From Pisolithus tinctorius (taxonomy: Eukaryota > Basidiomycota > Agaricomycetes > Boletales > Pisolithaceae): a stretch of DNA of 64,000 bases. The number at the start of each line of letters is the position of its first letter. The first letter of the stretch is position 1. The stretch covers positions 1,054,001 through 1,118,000 of the forward strand of contig JANFAH010000005.1 of NCBI GenBank assembly GCA_024663395.1, read 5' to 3'. The notes beneath the pieces were generated by a model, which had not been told where the DNA came from, made no database searches, and was given only the letters and a program-made list of their open reading frames with translations. Made by a program: the position numbers and the translations under genes. This document shows, piece by piece, positions 47,928-60,649 of the stretch.

Positions 47928-48019
47928 GGCGCTATAGCCAAGTGGTTACGGCGACAGATTCGAACCAACGCGATATCTGTTCCTCTTTGAGGGCGCAGGT
48001 TCAAATCCTGCTGGCGTCG
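47928..48019 (+). tRNA. tRNA-Ser(CGA) with 10-nt intron
   Basis: All arms can be drawn by hand. The acceptor stem is GGCGCTA (47928-47934) with TGGCGTC (48012-48018), two G-U pairs, and discriminator G at 48019. The D arm is GCC...GGC. The anticodon stem is ACAGA (47954-47958) with TCTGT (47976-47980). The loop reads TTCGAA then, after a 10-nt insert at 47965-47974, A. The anticodon is CGA at 47961-47963, and the intron sits one base 3' of it, the canonical eukaryotic position. The variable arm is CCTC...GAGG, long as in Ser/Leu tRNAs. The T arm is GCAGG TTCAAAT CCTGC. G73 and the long variable arm support Ser. The CCA end is not encoded. Confidence 0.93.
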
Positions 48020-48020
48020 C

Positions 48021-48029
48021 TTTCTTTTT
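48021..48029 (+). terminator. RNA polymerase III T-run terminator of tRNA-Ser
   Basis: A T-rich run (tttcttttt) starts two bases after the discriminator base, as expected for Pol III termination. Confidence 0.7.
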
Positions 48030-48045
48030 GGCCCCTCTCCCCTTT

Positions 48046-49260
48046 ATGACCTATTGCTCGTCGGTCATGGCATTCTGGCCTTTATCAGACTTTGGGATCG
48101 CAGCTTGGCTGGAACATGCATTTCTCAAGGAATTCCATGTAACAGGCACTTTGGTCATTGTATTCTTCGCGCTACTCTGGTTGTCCTGGACGCGGTCCCA
48201 CAGGGAGGATCAAGCGCGTTCAAGAGCCGCCCTCCGAGCTCTTCTCACCGTCATCACACCGTCGTGCTCCTTCTGGCCATCTCGATACACGAAACTGGTC
48301 AAGCAAGCCAGCGTTCGTGCCAACGACTGCATCGTGTTGCCCTTCGACATGGTCATCCAGGATGTTCTCGAAGGCGTGATCGAATTCCGAGATCCCCTAA
48401 TCGACATAGTTGACCTCACTGGCGGGATACAAGTGAACGGTTGGAATATATGCGTCCACCTGGAGTGGAAACTGTGGGTTGACGCCATGGAATTGTGGCT
48501 CAGCCACAAGGTAAGCCAGAAGATGTTCCCTGCCATTCATTAATTGCAAGTCGCTGCTCAGGCGGACCGAGGGCTAGGTGAGTACGCTGTCGTTGTCGCC
48601 TTTCTAACGCTTCTGGTGACACCGCGATACCTGTATTACAGGCTTGTTTGGATGGCCAACGTCAAGGTCCGTGGTTACTTTGAGTCCTCAATCCGTGAAA
48701 GAATTCGTAGCCCTCATAATAGATCTCCTGTTGACCCCTTTCTGCTCCTCTTTTGTCCCTTTGTGGCAAGTCGGCCGTCCGGCGACCACATCAACCTCGA
48801 CTGCCAGCCCTTCTCAAGTATCAGAAACATAAAGCCTGGGGCCCGACTGACGTTGGAATTTACGTCGCTGCCCATGGCCATAAGACCGTGCAGTGCAAAC
48901 CACGTTCTCGCGCTGCTTCCGTTCATTCTTTGCACACGAGATTCCTGCGGACCTCCGCGACGCCCAAGACAATTATCCCGCGTCTTGGACATGCTAGGCA
49001 CCTTGGCTCACGCAACAAGGCAAGGTAATATAGTTGTGCGCTCGGCCACGAACATGTCAATGCTCTACCACCAAGAGCTGCTGCGTCTATATGAGCGCAT
49101 CTCTGAAAACGGCGAGTTTCGCAAGATGTTGATCAATGCCTTTGGTATTCGGAAGTGGCGACAACAAAGAGTTCGTTTGGCTTTTGAAGCTGTCCTTGTT
49201 CGCCGGGGGCTAATCGAGAAGTGGGCGATCGAAGCATCGGTGGAGGAAAGCTTAGTTTAA
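48046..49260 (+). CDS. unknown protein with N-terminal membrane segment
   Basis: I do not recognise this family. ATG 48046 (or 48067) gives MAFWPLSDFGIAAWLEHAFL, then a clear transmembrane helix (GTLVIVFFALLWLSW) and a hydrophilic part (CIVLPFDMVIQDVLEGVIEF). After introns near 48510 and 48580 a second hydrophobic stretch appears (EFVALIIDLLLTPFCSSFVP), then KYQKHKAWGPTDVGIYVAAH. The end reads MLYHQELLRLYERISENGEF and AFGIRKWRQQRVRLAFEAVL, with the stop at 49258-49260. Internal junctions between 48750 and 49040 are uncertain. It begins only 26 bp after the tRNA-Ser gene. Confidence 0.6.
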
Positions 49261-49389
49261 CGAGGACCTACGAAGAATGCAAATGTGCCATATGGCACGT
49301 TGTGATGTATATTACTCGATGCACCGGTGATTACAGGCTGTATACATTATTTACGCCGTCGTGACATCCACGACACCTAAAGACGACAG

Positions 49390-51090
49390 CTAGTATGTTA
49401 ACGTCTCCATAATTCCATCCAATATGCGTATCGGGTCGGGCATATTGAACTTCTCGTACTGCAAAGCTGCCGGGACACTGGATAGGACGAAGTGGATGAG
49501 GGACTCAACAGCAGATCATGAAGAAATCTAACTTACTCCCAACCCGTGATGCGCCTGATGGGTGCCTCAAGTCTCAAGAACGCCCTCTTCTGAACCTCAG
49601 CGGCGATTTCTGCACCAACACCGCCTGTCATGCCAGCTTCGTGAACAATGACAAGCCTCCTAGTGCGCTTAACGCTCTCCACGACCGTTTCAACGTCCCA
49701 TGGGAGAATGGTACGCAGGTCTATCAATTCCACTGTAGCGGAACGCAACGAAGGAGGTACAAGCGGTTCGAGGGCGGGTGGTGGAGAACGGAGTAACGAG
49801 ATTGCAGATTCGCAGTGGTAAACGGGGGTTCCCCACGTGAGGAGCGTAAGGTCAGAGCCTGGCAGGAGAGTTTCTGCACGAGAGAGCGGCAACTTAAAGT
49901 CGTCAATCGGAACCTGCTCAACTGATGACGAGGTCTGTGTCTCGTGAACATAGATGTAGAACCATTGACTCACCTGCTGAACGGTACAGAATCTTGGGTT
50001 CCATGAACAGAACCGGATTCGGGTCGCGGATAGAAGCAAGAAGTAGACCCTTGCACTGAACGGGTGATCGAGGAATTACGATCTACATATTTGTTTTGTG
50101 TGAAAGCCACTAATAAAACTAGCATACTAGGCAACCTCTCACAGCCTACCTTGATACCAGATGCTCCTAGGAAGAATCCCTCCGGACTTTGCGAGTGGTA
50201 CAGGCCGCCATGTCCGACGGCCATGGTGGGTGTCCGGATGGTGAGCCCGCCAATGGAGAACTGCCCTCCAGCACGATAGTGGTATTTGGCTGCCTCGTTT
50301 ACGATCTGCACATGGGCGGAATAAACACGTCCGCAAATTAGACGTGCATGAGCGGTACCTGGTCAAACGCAGGAAAGATGTAGTCTGCAAACTGTATCTC
50401 GGCGATCGCGGTATGGCCCATAGATGCCAACCCGATACCAAAGCCAGCGATGCCCTGCTCGGTCAGGGGGGTATTAAACACGCGCTCGCGTCCTTCAGAC
50501 GCTCGGGGTTAGAAGGTACATCTACCCGTTGGTGGACGCTCGTACCAAACTCTTCTGCAAGACCCTTGCCAAGAGGTGGGAAATCAGCGAGTCACGGAAC
50601 CAACAGGTGGGTGACTTTACCATCGTACACCGGAAAACACCTCCGAAAGCAACGTCCTCTCCGAATACGACTGCGGTGTCATCCTTGGCCAGTACGATGC
50701 TATTCAACGATGAGCACGTCATGACTAGTAGTGACGGATAGATGATACTGGCCTGAGTGCATCCCTGATGGCTTGGTACATGTTCATCTTTCTTGTTTCT
50801 CTGCCACCGATGACGTTCTGTGGGGAAGAGGGATGGGTATCTTCATCTGCCCAGGTAATACCCGGAGTGCGCAATGCAGAATCACGCGTTGTACAGAGGA
50901 ACTGGGATGACGCTACGGAGGAGAGGTGACCGCCTGCTGGTGGAGGCTCGGCTGCAGCACTAGTGGTTGTCTGCCAGCGACGGCATCGCACGCGCGAGAA
51001 CTGGAGCCTGTCGATCTGAGGGAGTGAACTGTGAACAGAAATGCCTACGAACGACGACAAGCGCCTGAGAGGGCTTGCTTGGGTGAACAT
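49390..51090 (-). CDS. BCKDHB: 2-oxoisovalerate dehydrogenase E1 beta subunit, mitochondrial
   Basis: This is the beta subunit of the branched-chain keto acid dehydrogenase E1, which decarboxylates the keto acids from Val, Leu and Ile. ATG 51090 opens an Arg/Ser-rich mitochondrial leader ([20 protein letters not shown]). Motifs are [41 protein letters not shown] region, [103 protein letters not shown] and the C-terminal [17 protein letters not shown]. The stop is 49390-49392. It is divergent from the CreC-type gene across 124 bp. Confidence 0.95.
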
Positions 51091-51214
51091 GGTACAGGAT
51101 CAAGCAAGATCCGTTGGCGCGGGTGGTGATCCGTCCCACCCGACATGCAAGTGTCCGTGCGAGAGTCGCCACAATCCAGGTCCCTTATTGTAAAGCACAC
51201 ATCCCACTCGGAAC

Positions 51215-53485
51215 ATGGAGAGCGACGGCGCATTCGTTGCTCCAGAAGGAGTCTACTCTGTCACAGAGGAGCACAAGCCCCCCGCCATCCCAATACATCA
51301 GACGAGCAGCACACCCGCCAATACAACAGCCAGCAGCAGTGGCACATCGGCTTACCCCTCCCGCCTCTCAGCGGTCACCATCCGCTTCAGTTCATCGAAG
51401 CCCGCCAGCTCACCCGGCCTGGCACAGCTGCTTGGCGCTAATCTGACAAAAGATTCCAGGAGAGACAAGGAGAAAGATAAGGACAAGTCTCTCCTGGACG
51501 AGCGCAGCCAGTCCTCTACCGAGACACAAGATGACAGCCACATTACCCCTCCAGAGGTTTCCTCCCCACAGACATCTGTTCCGCAGGACTCGCCCACCGC
51601 ACCAGAGTCGCACCACCCTCTCTTCACCCATCCCTCCGCTATAGGCAAGAGAAAGGTCGTCTCTAGACCGAAGCACAACATGCGTACCACCTCGTCCACC
51701 TTCATCACTCGCCTACAAACCATCGAGGGGCTCAGCAAAATTCTCTCAAACAAGCATGGGGATGCCACCTTTCTGTTTTATAATTGCAATAAAGCATTCC
51801 ACTGGGTAGAGGTCGGATCAAAATCGAAGGTATATACCACGACTCCTCCCGTCACTTCTCGTTCTCTAATACTAGTCTTCTTAGGAACCTCTGATGAGGA
51901 TTACCTTCTCTGCCTTCCCCACCTGTCATGACGTTAACCCACACACTGCATCTCCAGAGAAGCTCGACGTCGTCATCGGCTTCAACACAGGCGATCTTGT
52001 ATGGCTAGGTACGTTATCATGTCTGCCTACGTCAGATATGTTGAGAAAGGTACAGATCCCATGACCAGTCGTTATGGCCGTCTAAACAAACAGGTATGTA
52101 TATATTGACATGTCGGGAAACGTCATTGAACTTGATCTTAACGAAGGGAGCTATCTCGTCTTCCCCGTGCACTGCGGTCCATTGGGTCCCTTCATCACCT
52201 ACATTATTCTTGGTCTCGCATGCTGACGGAACGATCGTCGTCTACGACAAGGAAAGAGATGATGGCATGTTCAGTCCATCCATACCCAGTGCATCGGCGT
52301 TGACTACGCTCAACGTTCCTGGTCCAAGCGCCCTTGGCGTGCCTGCCCAGATTCAAGCTCCATCACAACCGCAGGGAGGTACTGACTGGGATCCAACATC
52401 GACAATGCATGTCACCACGCCTCCATGGCACCCTGAATCCAGTGTAGCTGCCAAGGAACGGACAGACAAAGGTATAGCCAAGAACCCAGTAAGTCACTGG
52501 AGAGTCAGTAGACGCAGTATTATGGGTATGCGCGCTTCTCTTCTGCATAGTCTCATGTTCACTGTCACAGACTTTGTATTCTCTCCCGATGTTAAGTACG
52601 TTGCCGCGATATCGGAAGACGGCTGTTTGCGTGTCATCGATGCCTTAGCAGAACAGTGAGTTTTCATAGGTGTGGCTAATGCTTGATGCAAGCCTCTCTT
52701 ATAGGCTGGTCGACTGCTATTCTTCGTACTTCGGCGCGCTCACCTGTGTCGCGTGGTCCCCTGACGGTCGTTTCATCCTCGTCTGTACCGAATTCTTTCT
52801 TTCCTCACTGTTGACCAACGGCGATGCATAGACCGGAGGACAGGATGACTTGCTAACAATATTCTCACCATGGGAACAACGTGTGGTTGCCAGGTGTCAA
52901 GGACACTCTTCGTTCGTCTCAGCCGTCGCATTTGACGAATTGCGGTGTGATGGGCGCAACTATCGCTTCGGCAGTGTAGGAGAGGACAACAAACTCATTC
53001 TAGTCAGTGTGCTCTCACCGTGTATTTGAAAGGTGCTTACCGGCTACAGTGGGATTTCTCGAGCAGTGCATTACATAGACCAAAGCCACAGTCAGCACAC
53101 CACGTACGCGTGTCCATGACTTCAAGCGTTTCGCTCGCGGTCCGCCACGGAGTAGGGTCTACGGCGCAGCTCGCTATGTCACGGTATCATCCAGCGCCGT
53201 CGAGGAACGAAGTCTCTGTTGTACAGCCAGTGCTCGTAAGTAATCAACGAAATCGTGGCGGTTTCCATTTCCTCGGATCGCTGATCCACACGTCTCCAGG
53301 TAAAGCAGATCGATACAGACCTACTTACCTCCCTGACCTTCCTACCGCGTGCACTGGTGACTGCGACAAAGGCAGGACATGTCCGAGTATGGGTGCGACC
53401 TCTGGTTATGGCTGGGAATTCTCGGCGGCGTGGACATGGCAGACAGCTGTTGTCCATATCTGATATACAGGGCGTGCTGGCCTGA
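51215..53485 (+). CDS. creC: CreC/WDR20-type WD40 protein (carbon catabolite repression)
   Basis: CreC binds and stabilises the deubiquitinase CreB in Aspergillus; WDR20 does the same for USP12/USP46. ATG 51215 begins [20 protein letters not shown] and a long disordered Ser/Pro region. Conserved blocks then follow: [80 protein letters not shown] and [22 protein letters not shown] units follow ([53 protein letters not shown] then [12 protein letters not shown]). The last exon ends [12 protein letters not shown] with the stop at 53483-53485. The insert between WD units ([20 protein letters not shown]) is low complexity. Assignment rests on the FNTGD and VSHADGT blocks. Confidence 0.88.
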
Positions 53486-53567
53486 CCCCGTGGCGAACTG
53501 CGCAAAGCATAAATTATTTGTTGCACTATGTACATTTGCTAGACTGTACAATCAACCACGTACCTTT

Positions 53568-54158
53568 TCAAACGTCAGATTGCTCGTCTTCGTATTCTGT
53601 CTCGTCAGATGTAACGTCGACGTCGTCTGAAGGGCGTCCTTCGTCCATGTCTTCCATGCCTGCATCCAGATCTGCTCCAGACTCGTCGTTCTCCTCCCCA
53701 TTTACTGACGGCGAATGGTCCCCAGACTGCCCACTTTCTGAGCCCTCTGAATCGTCTTCTGCCTATAATAGATCGACAGCTCAGGCCTGTCTGCACTACG
53801 CTGTAGCATGAGAGAACTCACGTCATTTTTCTCTTCCAATTGGGTGGCATGACGGCCTATGGGGATATACCAAGAAAACCCACGATTACGGACTTCCAGA
53901 TTCTGCATTGCAGAAAGGAGACCAACGATGAGCATACATACGGCGCCCCCAGCTTCCGTCATGACATACGCTTTCCTCTAGATCACCTTCTTCGTCTGAC
54001 AAGTCATTCATTTCCCGTTCCAGGTCTCGGCGGGTAGTCAATCTTCCATAGAATCGGTCCCGCTTCGGCAGTGGGACTGGGCCGAAGTGAGGTGCCTTCG
54101 AAAGGACCAATGGGATCAGTGGTGGACGCGGAATGAGCGTTGGTGAGACAATGGACAT
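53568..54158 (-). CDS. APC15: anaphase-promoting complex subunit 15-like protein
   Basis: This small three-exon gene encodes about 154 residues. Exon 1 (ATG 54158) reads MSIVSPTLIPRPPLIPLVLS and FGPVPLPKRDRFYGRLTTRR. A second exon carries RNRGFSWYIPIGRHATQLEE, which resembles the short conserved W-X-PIG core of the Apc15/Mnd2 family. The third exon is a long acidic tail (ESGADLDAGMEDMDEGRPSD, ending EYEDEQSDV), also typical of APC15. Its stop faces the CreC stop across 82 bp. The family is short and weakly conserved, so this is a probable, not certain, call. Confidence 0.65.
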
Positions 54159-54351
54159 CGCGGTATTCTATGACTAGCTAGGACTTCTTGAGGCTGAACG
54201 TACTATGTAGTAGTACTTCCAAATTCAGACCTGAACCCACATCAGAAAGTGGTAAATCACCAATACTATCTACATACACTCTCTCAATTAGCAGGCAGTA
54301 GAGTACTTATATATACAGAAGAGCATACGTTGCTGATGGATTCATAGAACT

Positions 54352-57300
54352 TCAAGCGGTGGTACACTTCAGAAGGCCATATCCACGCTCGTCATCACCG
54401 ATCGCCCAGCTTTCAATCGTGAAATTCATACGCGGCGACTCGATCTCTTTTTCTCTATTCACCGACCACGCATCATGCACCTCTTTGAGGTTTCCAATAA
54501 CGGGCTTGAGCTTAGCGAGGAATTTACAAAAAGCGCCACGGTCGTAATGGAAGTCGTCTGCCGGGGTATCCTGCAAAAGAGTACACTGAACGAAAGGTCA
54601 GCGTCTAAGCTATCCAACCTTATAAGGGGCAAATCACGCACTTCTTTTCCGCAAAGTGAGACGTTGAGACTGTCATCTGCATCGTCCTCAAGCCGGAGGT
54701 ACAAACAATAACACCACTTGCAATGGGTCTCCGTCATATCATCACACCCTGGGCAGGCCTTAAAAGTCAGTGGGACACTGAAAAGAGTTAGAACGACATA
54801 GAAAGGTCAACTCATGGACTCACTCTGATTGACAACTCATACAACGCAAGATACATGCGTCTTCAAGGAGAAATGGGAAGAAGTCGACTGTGCGTGCTAC
54901 GACGGTAAACACGCTGGGACAAGTCGTACTTGAGAGGACCTCGCGAATGGTACTGTATTTGGGAGCTCCGCGTTGGGTGGTCATCGGCTGAGGCGTTGGC
55001 GAGGTAGGCCACGACGTGCGATCCAGCATCAATTCCCGCTTCCATTTATCCTTGTTCCTAAATCGTCGCTCCCTGAATAAGTAGAACACTCCTAAGATAT
55101 ACTGCTCACATTTTCAGGGTTGATTGTTGCTCTTCTTCCCGGTCAGTAAGAGGGAGAAGGAGTCTGTCCTCACCACCTAAGCGTCCGTGGGTGTTAGAAC
55201 TATCACCTCTTTGGATTAGGCGCAAATTCAAGATTCTGTACGAGCTGCCGATGCAGATGTCGCGCGCCATTTGTGACTGAGCACCATCCAGTTTAATCCT
55301 CAATATGCGGAAGTCAAGGCCACGCGCCCATTCGGAGGTAGATGCCTGACGCGAGAAAGTTGGATTGTATGTATAATCGGTTGCGTAGATGGAGGTCCCG
55401 TCTCGCGGATCGAAATCAACGGATAAAACCTGCGTACGCTTTGTGGTGAAAGATGGAAGGTAGAGGCAAGTGTCACCAACCTCAACAACGCACGAAAAAA
55501 AGACGCTCGTGTCGTCTACATCTTGGAACAGTTTGTATGGGAAGGAATTCGGTAAACCGGCGCTCAAGCCACCTTCCGAAAAGCTCTGCTTCCGCCTGTA
55601 CAAGCGTCCTAGGATGCAAACATCAGAGTAGGTATTGTGGAACTCACGTAAGAAGGGCTTTCAAGTGCAGGTATTTATCCACTTCCGTCTCGTTCAGTTG
55701 GATGACTTTTTCGGCAGTATGCATTTTGCCCTCAAGGTAGCCACTCCGGTTCAACCTTGCTCGAACATTGTAAAGGTACCAATACTCCCCGGCATTCATA
55801 AGCTGTGCCAAGTCTCTTGCTTTATCCCACATTTCGATGGGGAAGATACGATCGCAAAGGCCTGGCGGACACCAAGTAGGTTTGAGGGGGTACGTGTGAG
55901 GATTGTTCGTGTAATCGGTCACATACACTGTATACGAGCCAGCATCGTTGTGGAACTTGTGTAAAATCTGCAATGAGTGTGAATATTCAGAATGCCTCAG
56001 AAATCAATGCCACAAACCTCGACTGTACAGTTGAAATAACCTTCTGGAGCGACTTCCGGGGATGCTTCGCACAATAAGCGATGCTCTTTGGTAGGACGGG
56101 TGGCACGTTGTACACAGATTACTTCTTTCTCTGTTCCTCGCAACCCTTTCCACCACGTCAAAAGCTTGTGGCAGTATTGCAGCTCCACACCATCTTTGCT
56201 GGGTTTCCAGAAGGGGGTGAAGATATAACCCAGACCGTTAGCTAACGCTTCTTCCTCGGGCGCTTGCCCTCTGTCAACGGGTCGAGCGTCGTTCGTTGCA
56301 GAATCATAGACAGCCCAGCGCAGTTTATCCGTATACCCGATCGCCTTCAAAACGCCACTGAATTCGGAAATCTACGAAGATACCTCAGTAAGCACTAGGA
56401 GAACATGCTGCTGGCATTACCAACTTTCAACTTGCGCAAAATGACAACATCACCTTCTGCTACTTGAGGAAGCCACTCAACGTAATTCTTCTGGAAGCAC
56501 GTCACGCCGACACCAGCATCTGAGAGGCCATTGCCGGAGGTTATTGTAGGGTCAACGATTGTAAATGAACGTGACCACTCTGTCAACTATAAGCAATTGG
56601 TTTCGTTTTCGAGAAACCGAAACTGCCTAACCGTTGGTAGAGGTTCTCTTTGGGGCATTGGCTTGAGTTACGACACCTATGACATTGATCAACTCATGGC
56701 CTTTACGGAGCACATTCAATGGTGAGAATACGTCGCCCTGTAAAAGGTCTATCGGTCCGCGACTGGAAAGAAAACAGATCGCCTAACCATTTCCGTCCGA
56801 AACGCGTTGCCTATCGACAAGCTTGGCTCCCCAGAGTGTGTACCTGTCCTAAGGTATGTACTGCTTGATGGTTGGGTAGACATACTATCTTGTGGGATCG
56901 TTAATAATATTTTATCGTTTTCCGGGTCATTGGTGTGGACACTGGTCGGGATTTGCGGAGGTTGAGGGGATGCGACCCGCTCACTGGCATTTCCGCTTAA
57001 ATGGGTGGGCGTACGTATATCACGTTCAAGGTGACCGGAAGTGCGGGATGCACGGTGTTTCTCCCATCTACGCTTCTTTCTCTCGAATTTTGTTAGCCTC
57101 GCAGGGCCATTTTGATTAGCGCTACGTTTACTGTGGCGATGCCCACCCGACGTACAGTGGCCGCTGGGCTGCACCTCGTCTTCAAGGTTCTGGTTAGTGG
57201 CTCGACCAACGTCTCCAAGACTAAGCGAGGGAGCTGGCGTCCTAGATGCAGATGTATCATCCATGATCACGTCGGACACTCGTCGCATAGGGCCGGGACT

Positions 57301-57838
57301 GTACCAATCTTCCATCGGGGCGTGTTCTAAGTAATGTCGTGTACAGAAGAAGGTGGTCGCAGCGATAAAATCGTAAATACGTACTTTCCCATGTGTTGAT
57401 TATTTTGCCTTTGTTAGTGCCGCTGAGGTACTTGATTGCGACACCACTGGTATACCTTAGGATCAATGGCAGCTGATGAGGAGCACTAGATTCCTTGCGA
57501 AACTCGACCTCTGCACCTTTGAGGGCGAGACAGATACGATCATGGGGTCGGAAAGGCAACGTCTCCACCCACTGGAAGCACCTCCCGGAGATGGCCACCT
57601 CGAATCTGTTAAGGGAGTGATTTTCGGATACTTCGAGGTTGAAGCGACGAGCTCCATTCGCGGGCGGCCAGCTCATGAATACCTTTCCCTCCACATATCC
57701 CGAGTCGTCGTCTTCGAGGTGAAATAAATCCCGTGAGCTTCGCTTGCGGGAGCGATGGAAGAGGTCCTCTTCGGTATCTGGACTGCGGCGGGACCTCTCT
57801 GCTTGGTTTTCAGCCTCCGAGTGGGCTGACCCCTTCAT
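54352..57838 (-). CDS. POT1: POT1 telomere single-strand binding protein
   Basis: Pot1 caps the telomeric 3' overhang through OB folds. ATG 57838 opens MKGSAHSEAENQAERSRRSP and a basic, hydrophilic region with RSRKRSSRDL. A block near 57270-57700 includes GYVEGKVFMSWPPANGARRF and HDRICLALKGAEVEF. The OB1 region is near 56395-56590 (RSFTIVDPTITSGNGLSDAG, VTCFQKNYVEWLPQVAEGDV, VILRKLKVGN). The OB2 region is near 55640-55980 (ILHKFHNDAGSYTVYVTDYT, TWCPPGLCDRIFPIEMWDKA, WYLYNVRARLNRSGYLEGKM). A C-terminal part has SVDFDPRDGTSIYATDYTYN and ends CTTA at 54352. At over 900 residues it is longer than human POT1. Family identity rests mainly on OB1 and OB2. Confidence 0.85.
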
Positions 57839-57999
57839 GCTAGTTGTTTGAGTGCAAGTGCGATGGCACGCCGTGACGCGACTAGTCCGCGCCGTAATCG
57901 ATACGCGTTGGGATGGTAGTAATTAGACCGTAGACGCCCCCCGGACACCGATAACCACATCAAACGGAGTCAAGGCTGATGTCACCTACGGAGACGTCA

Positions 58000-59378
58000 T
58001 GGCAAGCACTCAACCACTCCCAGCGTTGTACGCAAGGGCACTTTCCACCGCCTCCAGGGCTGCAAATCTGCCCACCATCGAAGACGAGACTCAGGTATTT
58101 GCAACGAAAATCCTCGCAACTCTGCTTCATTCTTAATCTTCCTCAGGAGTTGCTTCGATCAACCCTGTCCGATCTTAAGCAAGTTAACTCAAGAGTCGCG
58201 GCACTTGCGTTGTTCAGTGTGAACGACACACTTGAAGATATTTCCACTAGAGACCTCGTATACTTGACAGTTCCATTTGTTCTTGCCGAAGTGGAGAACC
58301 GGTCCCGATTCACGGATGCAGGCGAGCGTATGATCTACTTGAGTCAAGTTCAGGTGAGCTCTAACCCAAATATCAGGAAGGGCATGCCAACTCCGTTCAT
58401 TGATAGAATCATTTAAAAACATTCGTATCTAACCTCGAGTACCTGCATGTCGTATCAGAAGAAGAGCATACTCTTCACACACAATTGCCCTCTATCAAGG
58501 ATGCTGCTAAACGACGAGAAATAAAGATTCAGCAGCACAAGGCCGAGCAAGATCTTCGCGCCCGTATTGCAACAGTTCGAAAGCGCCGGAGACAGCGTCC
58601 CATCGACAGTGGTTCGCCCAACGTTTTTGATCTCGCGGTCACCTTGCTTCCACCCACTTCCAGGAGTTCGACCGCAAACGACGATGACAATGACGAAACC
58701 GAGACCGAGGATATCCTTCGAGAAGCTTCCCTGCTGTTGCTAAGGCTGTGTTACGCCCAAGCATACTCTCAACTCGAAAGCCTCGAACAGGAACTAGAAC
58801 TATTGCGCAGTGTTCCTCCGCCTCACCCGTCACCCCCAGAAAACGAACGTCGCGAGAAAGCGAAAGATCAGGAGGCTTTGTGGAGACTTGAAAGTACCTC
58901 TCGCACTAATGGGGGAGGTCCGCTATTAGACCCTAGTAGCAAGGTAGATTTCAGTAGGCTGTAATGCCACTTACGCCACTCACACTCATTCGTAGCCCTT
59001 ACGACCATTTACTATACTACCTTCCAGCGCCTCAGAGCGTGCCCGTTTGCAGGCACAGGTGTTCGGACCAAGTCACCGCTTACCGACCATGACGATTGAC
59101 GAATACCTTGAAGTTGAACGACAGAGAGGGAATATCATTACTGGCGGAGGGTAAGCAAATTACTCTCCCCTTCTGCTACACTGCTTTAATCCGTACCTTG
59201 CAGGCGCCAGTCCGCAGAGAGGCCTACGTTATCAGAGCAGCTAACTGTGGATTCCGAGATGGAGGGCACGACCTTCGGCGAAATGAAATCGGAGGAGAAA
59301 CGCCAAAAGGACGAGCAATGGGCTCAATTCAAGGATGCCAATCCGAGGGGTGCAGGCAACATTATGAACCGTGGATAG
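58000..59378 (+). CDS. TAP42: TAP42/alpha-4 PP2A-binding TOR pathway protein
   Basis: Tap42 binds type 2A phosphatase catalytic subunits downstream of TOR. ATG 58000 gives [20 protein letters not shown]. After an intron come [60 protein letters not shown] and RMIYLSQVQ. The next exons carry [20 protein letters not shown] then [19 protein letters not shown], which match the PP2A-contact helices. Near the end are [20 protein letters not shown] then [15 protein letters not shown], the MTIDEYLE.E...G...GGG signature of the family. The last exon ends [14 protein letters not shown] with the stop at 59376-59378. It starts 161 bp from the divergent POT1 gene. Confidence 0.95.
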
Positions 59379-59486
59379 CAACAAATAGAATTGTCAGCGA
59401 CTAAACCTCTGACCTCGAGCTGATGTTCTGTATCACTGAATGCAATTATATTGTACGAGACAATCATACAACTGCTGAGGATGGTA

Positions 59487-60412
<926 letters not shown>

Positions 60413-60649
60413 GGCTTCGGTTTGCTCTCTCTCTAGTACTGGACGTGTCTCGCTTCTGCGCGCCATCTTGTTCGGGGAAAGACATGTTTGGCCCTGTTTG
60501 TCCGTTGCCGGCGGTGCGTCACGTGGGGTCATGCCCAATGTGTGAGCAGGTGGCTATCACGCCGATTAGATGATGTGCAACAAAAATATTTGTGATCGCC
60601 ACCTGTAGAGAGCGTTGGACGTGGATTCCTCTCAGATATCACACACTCT

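Noticed and set aside
47955..47985. A minus-strand tRNA suggested by the ggttcgaatc string
   Set aside because: The string is the anticodon loop plus intron of the plus-strand tRNA-Ser; no minus-strand cloverleaf can be drawn.
52363..52548. Minus-strand frame inside the CreC gene
   Set aside because: It overlaps conserved WD40 coding sequence and shows no family.
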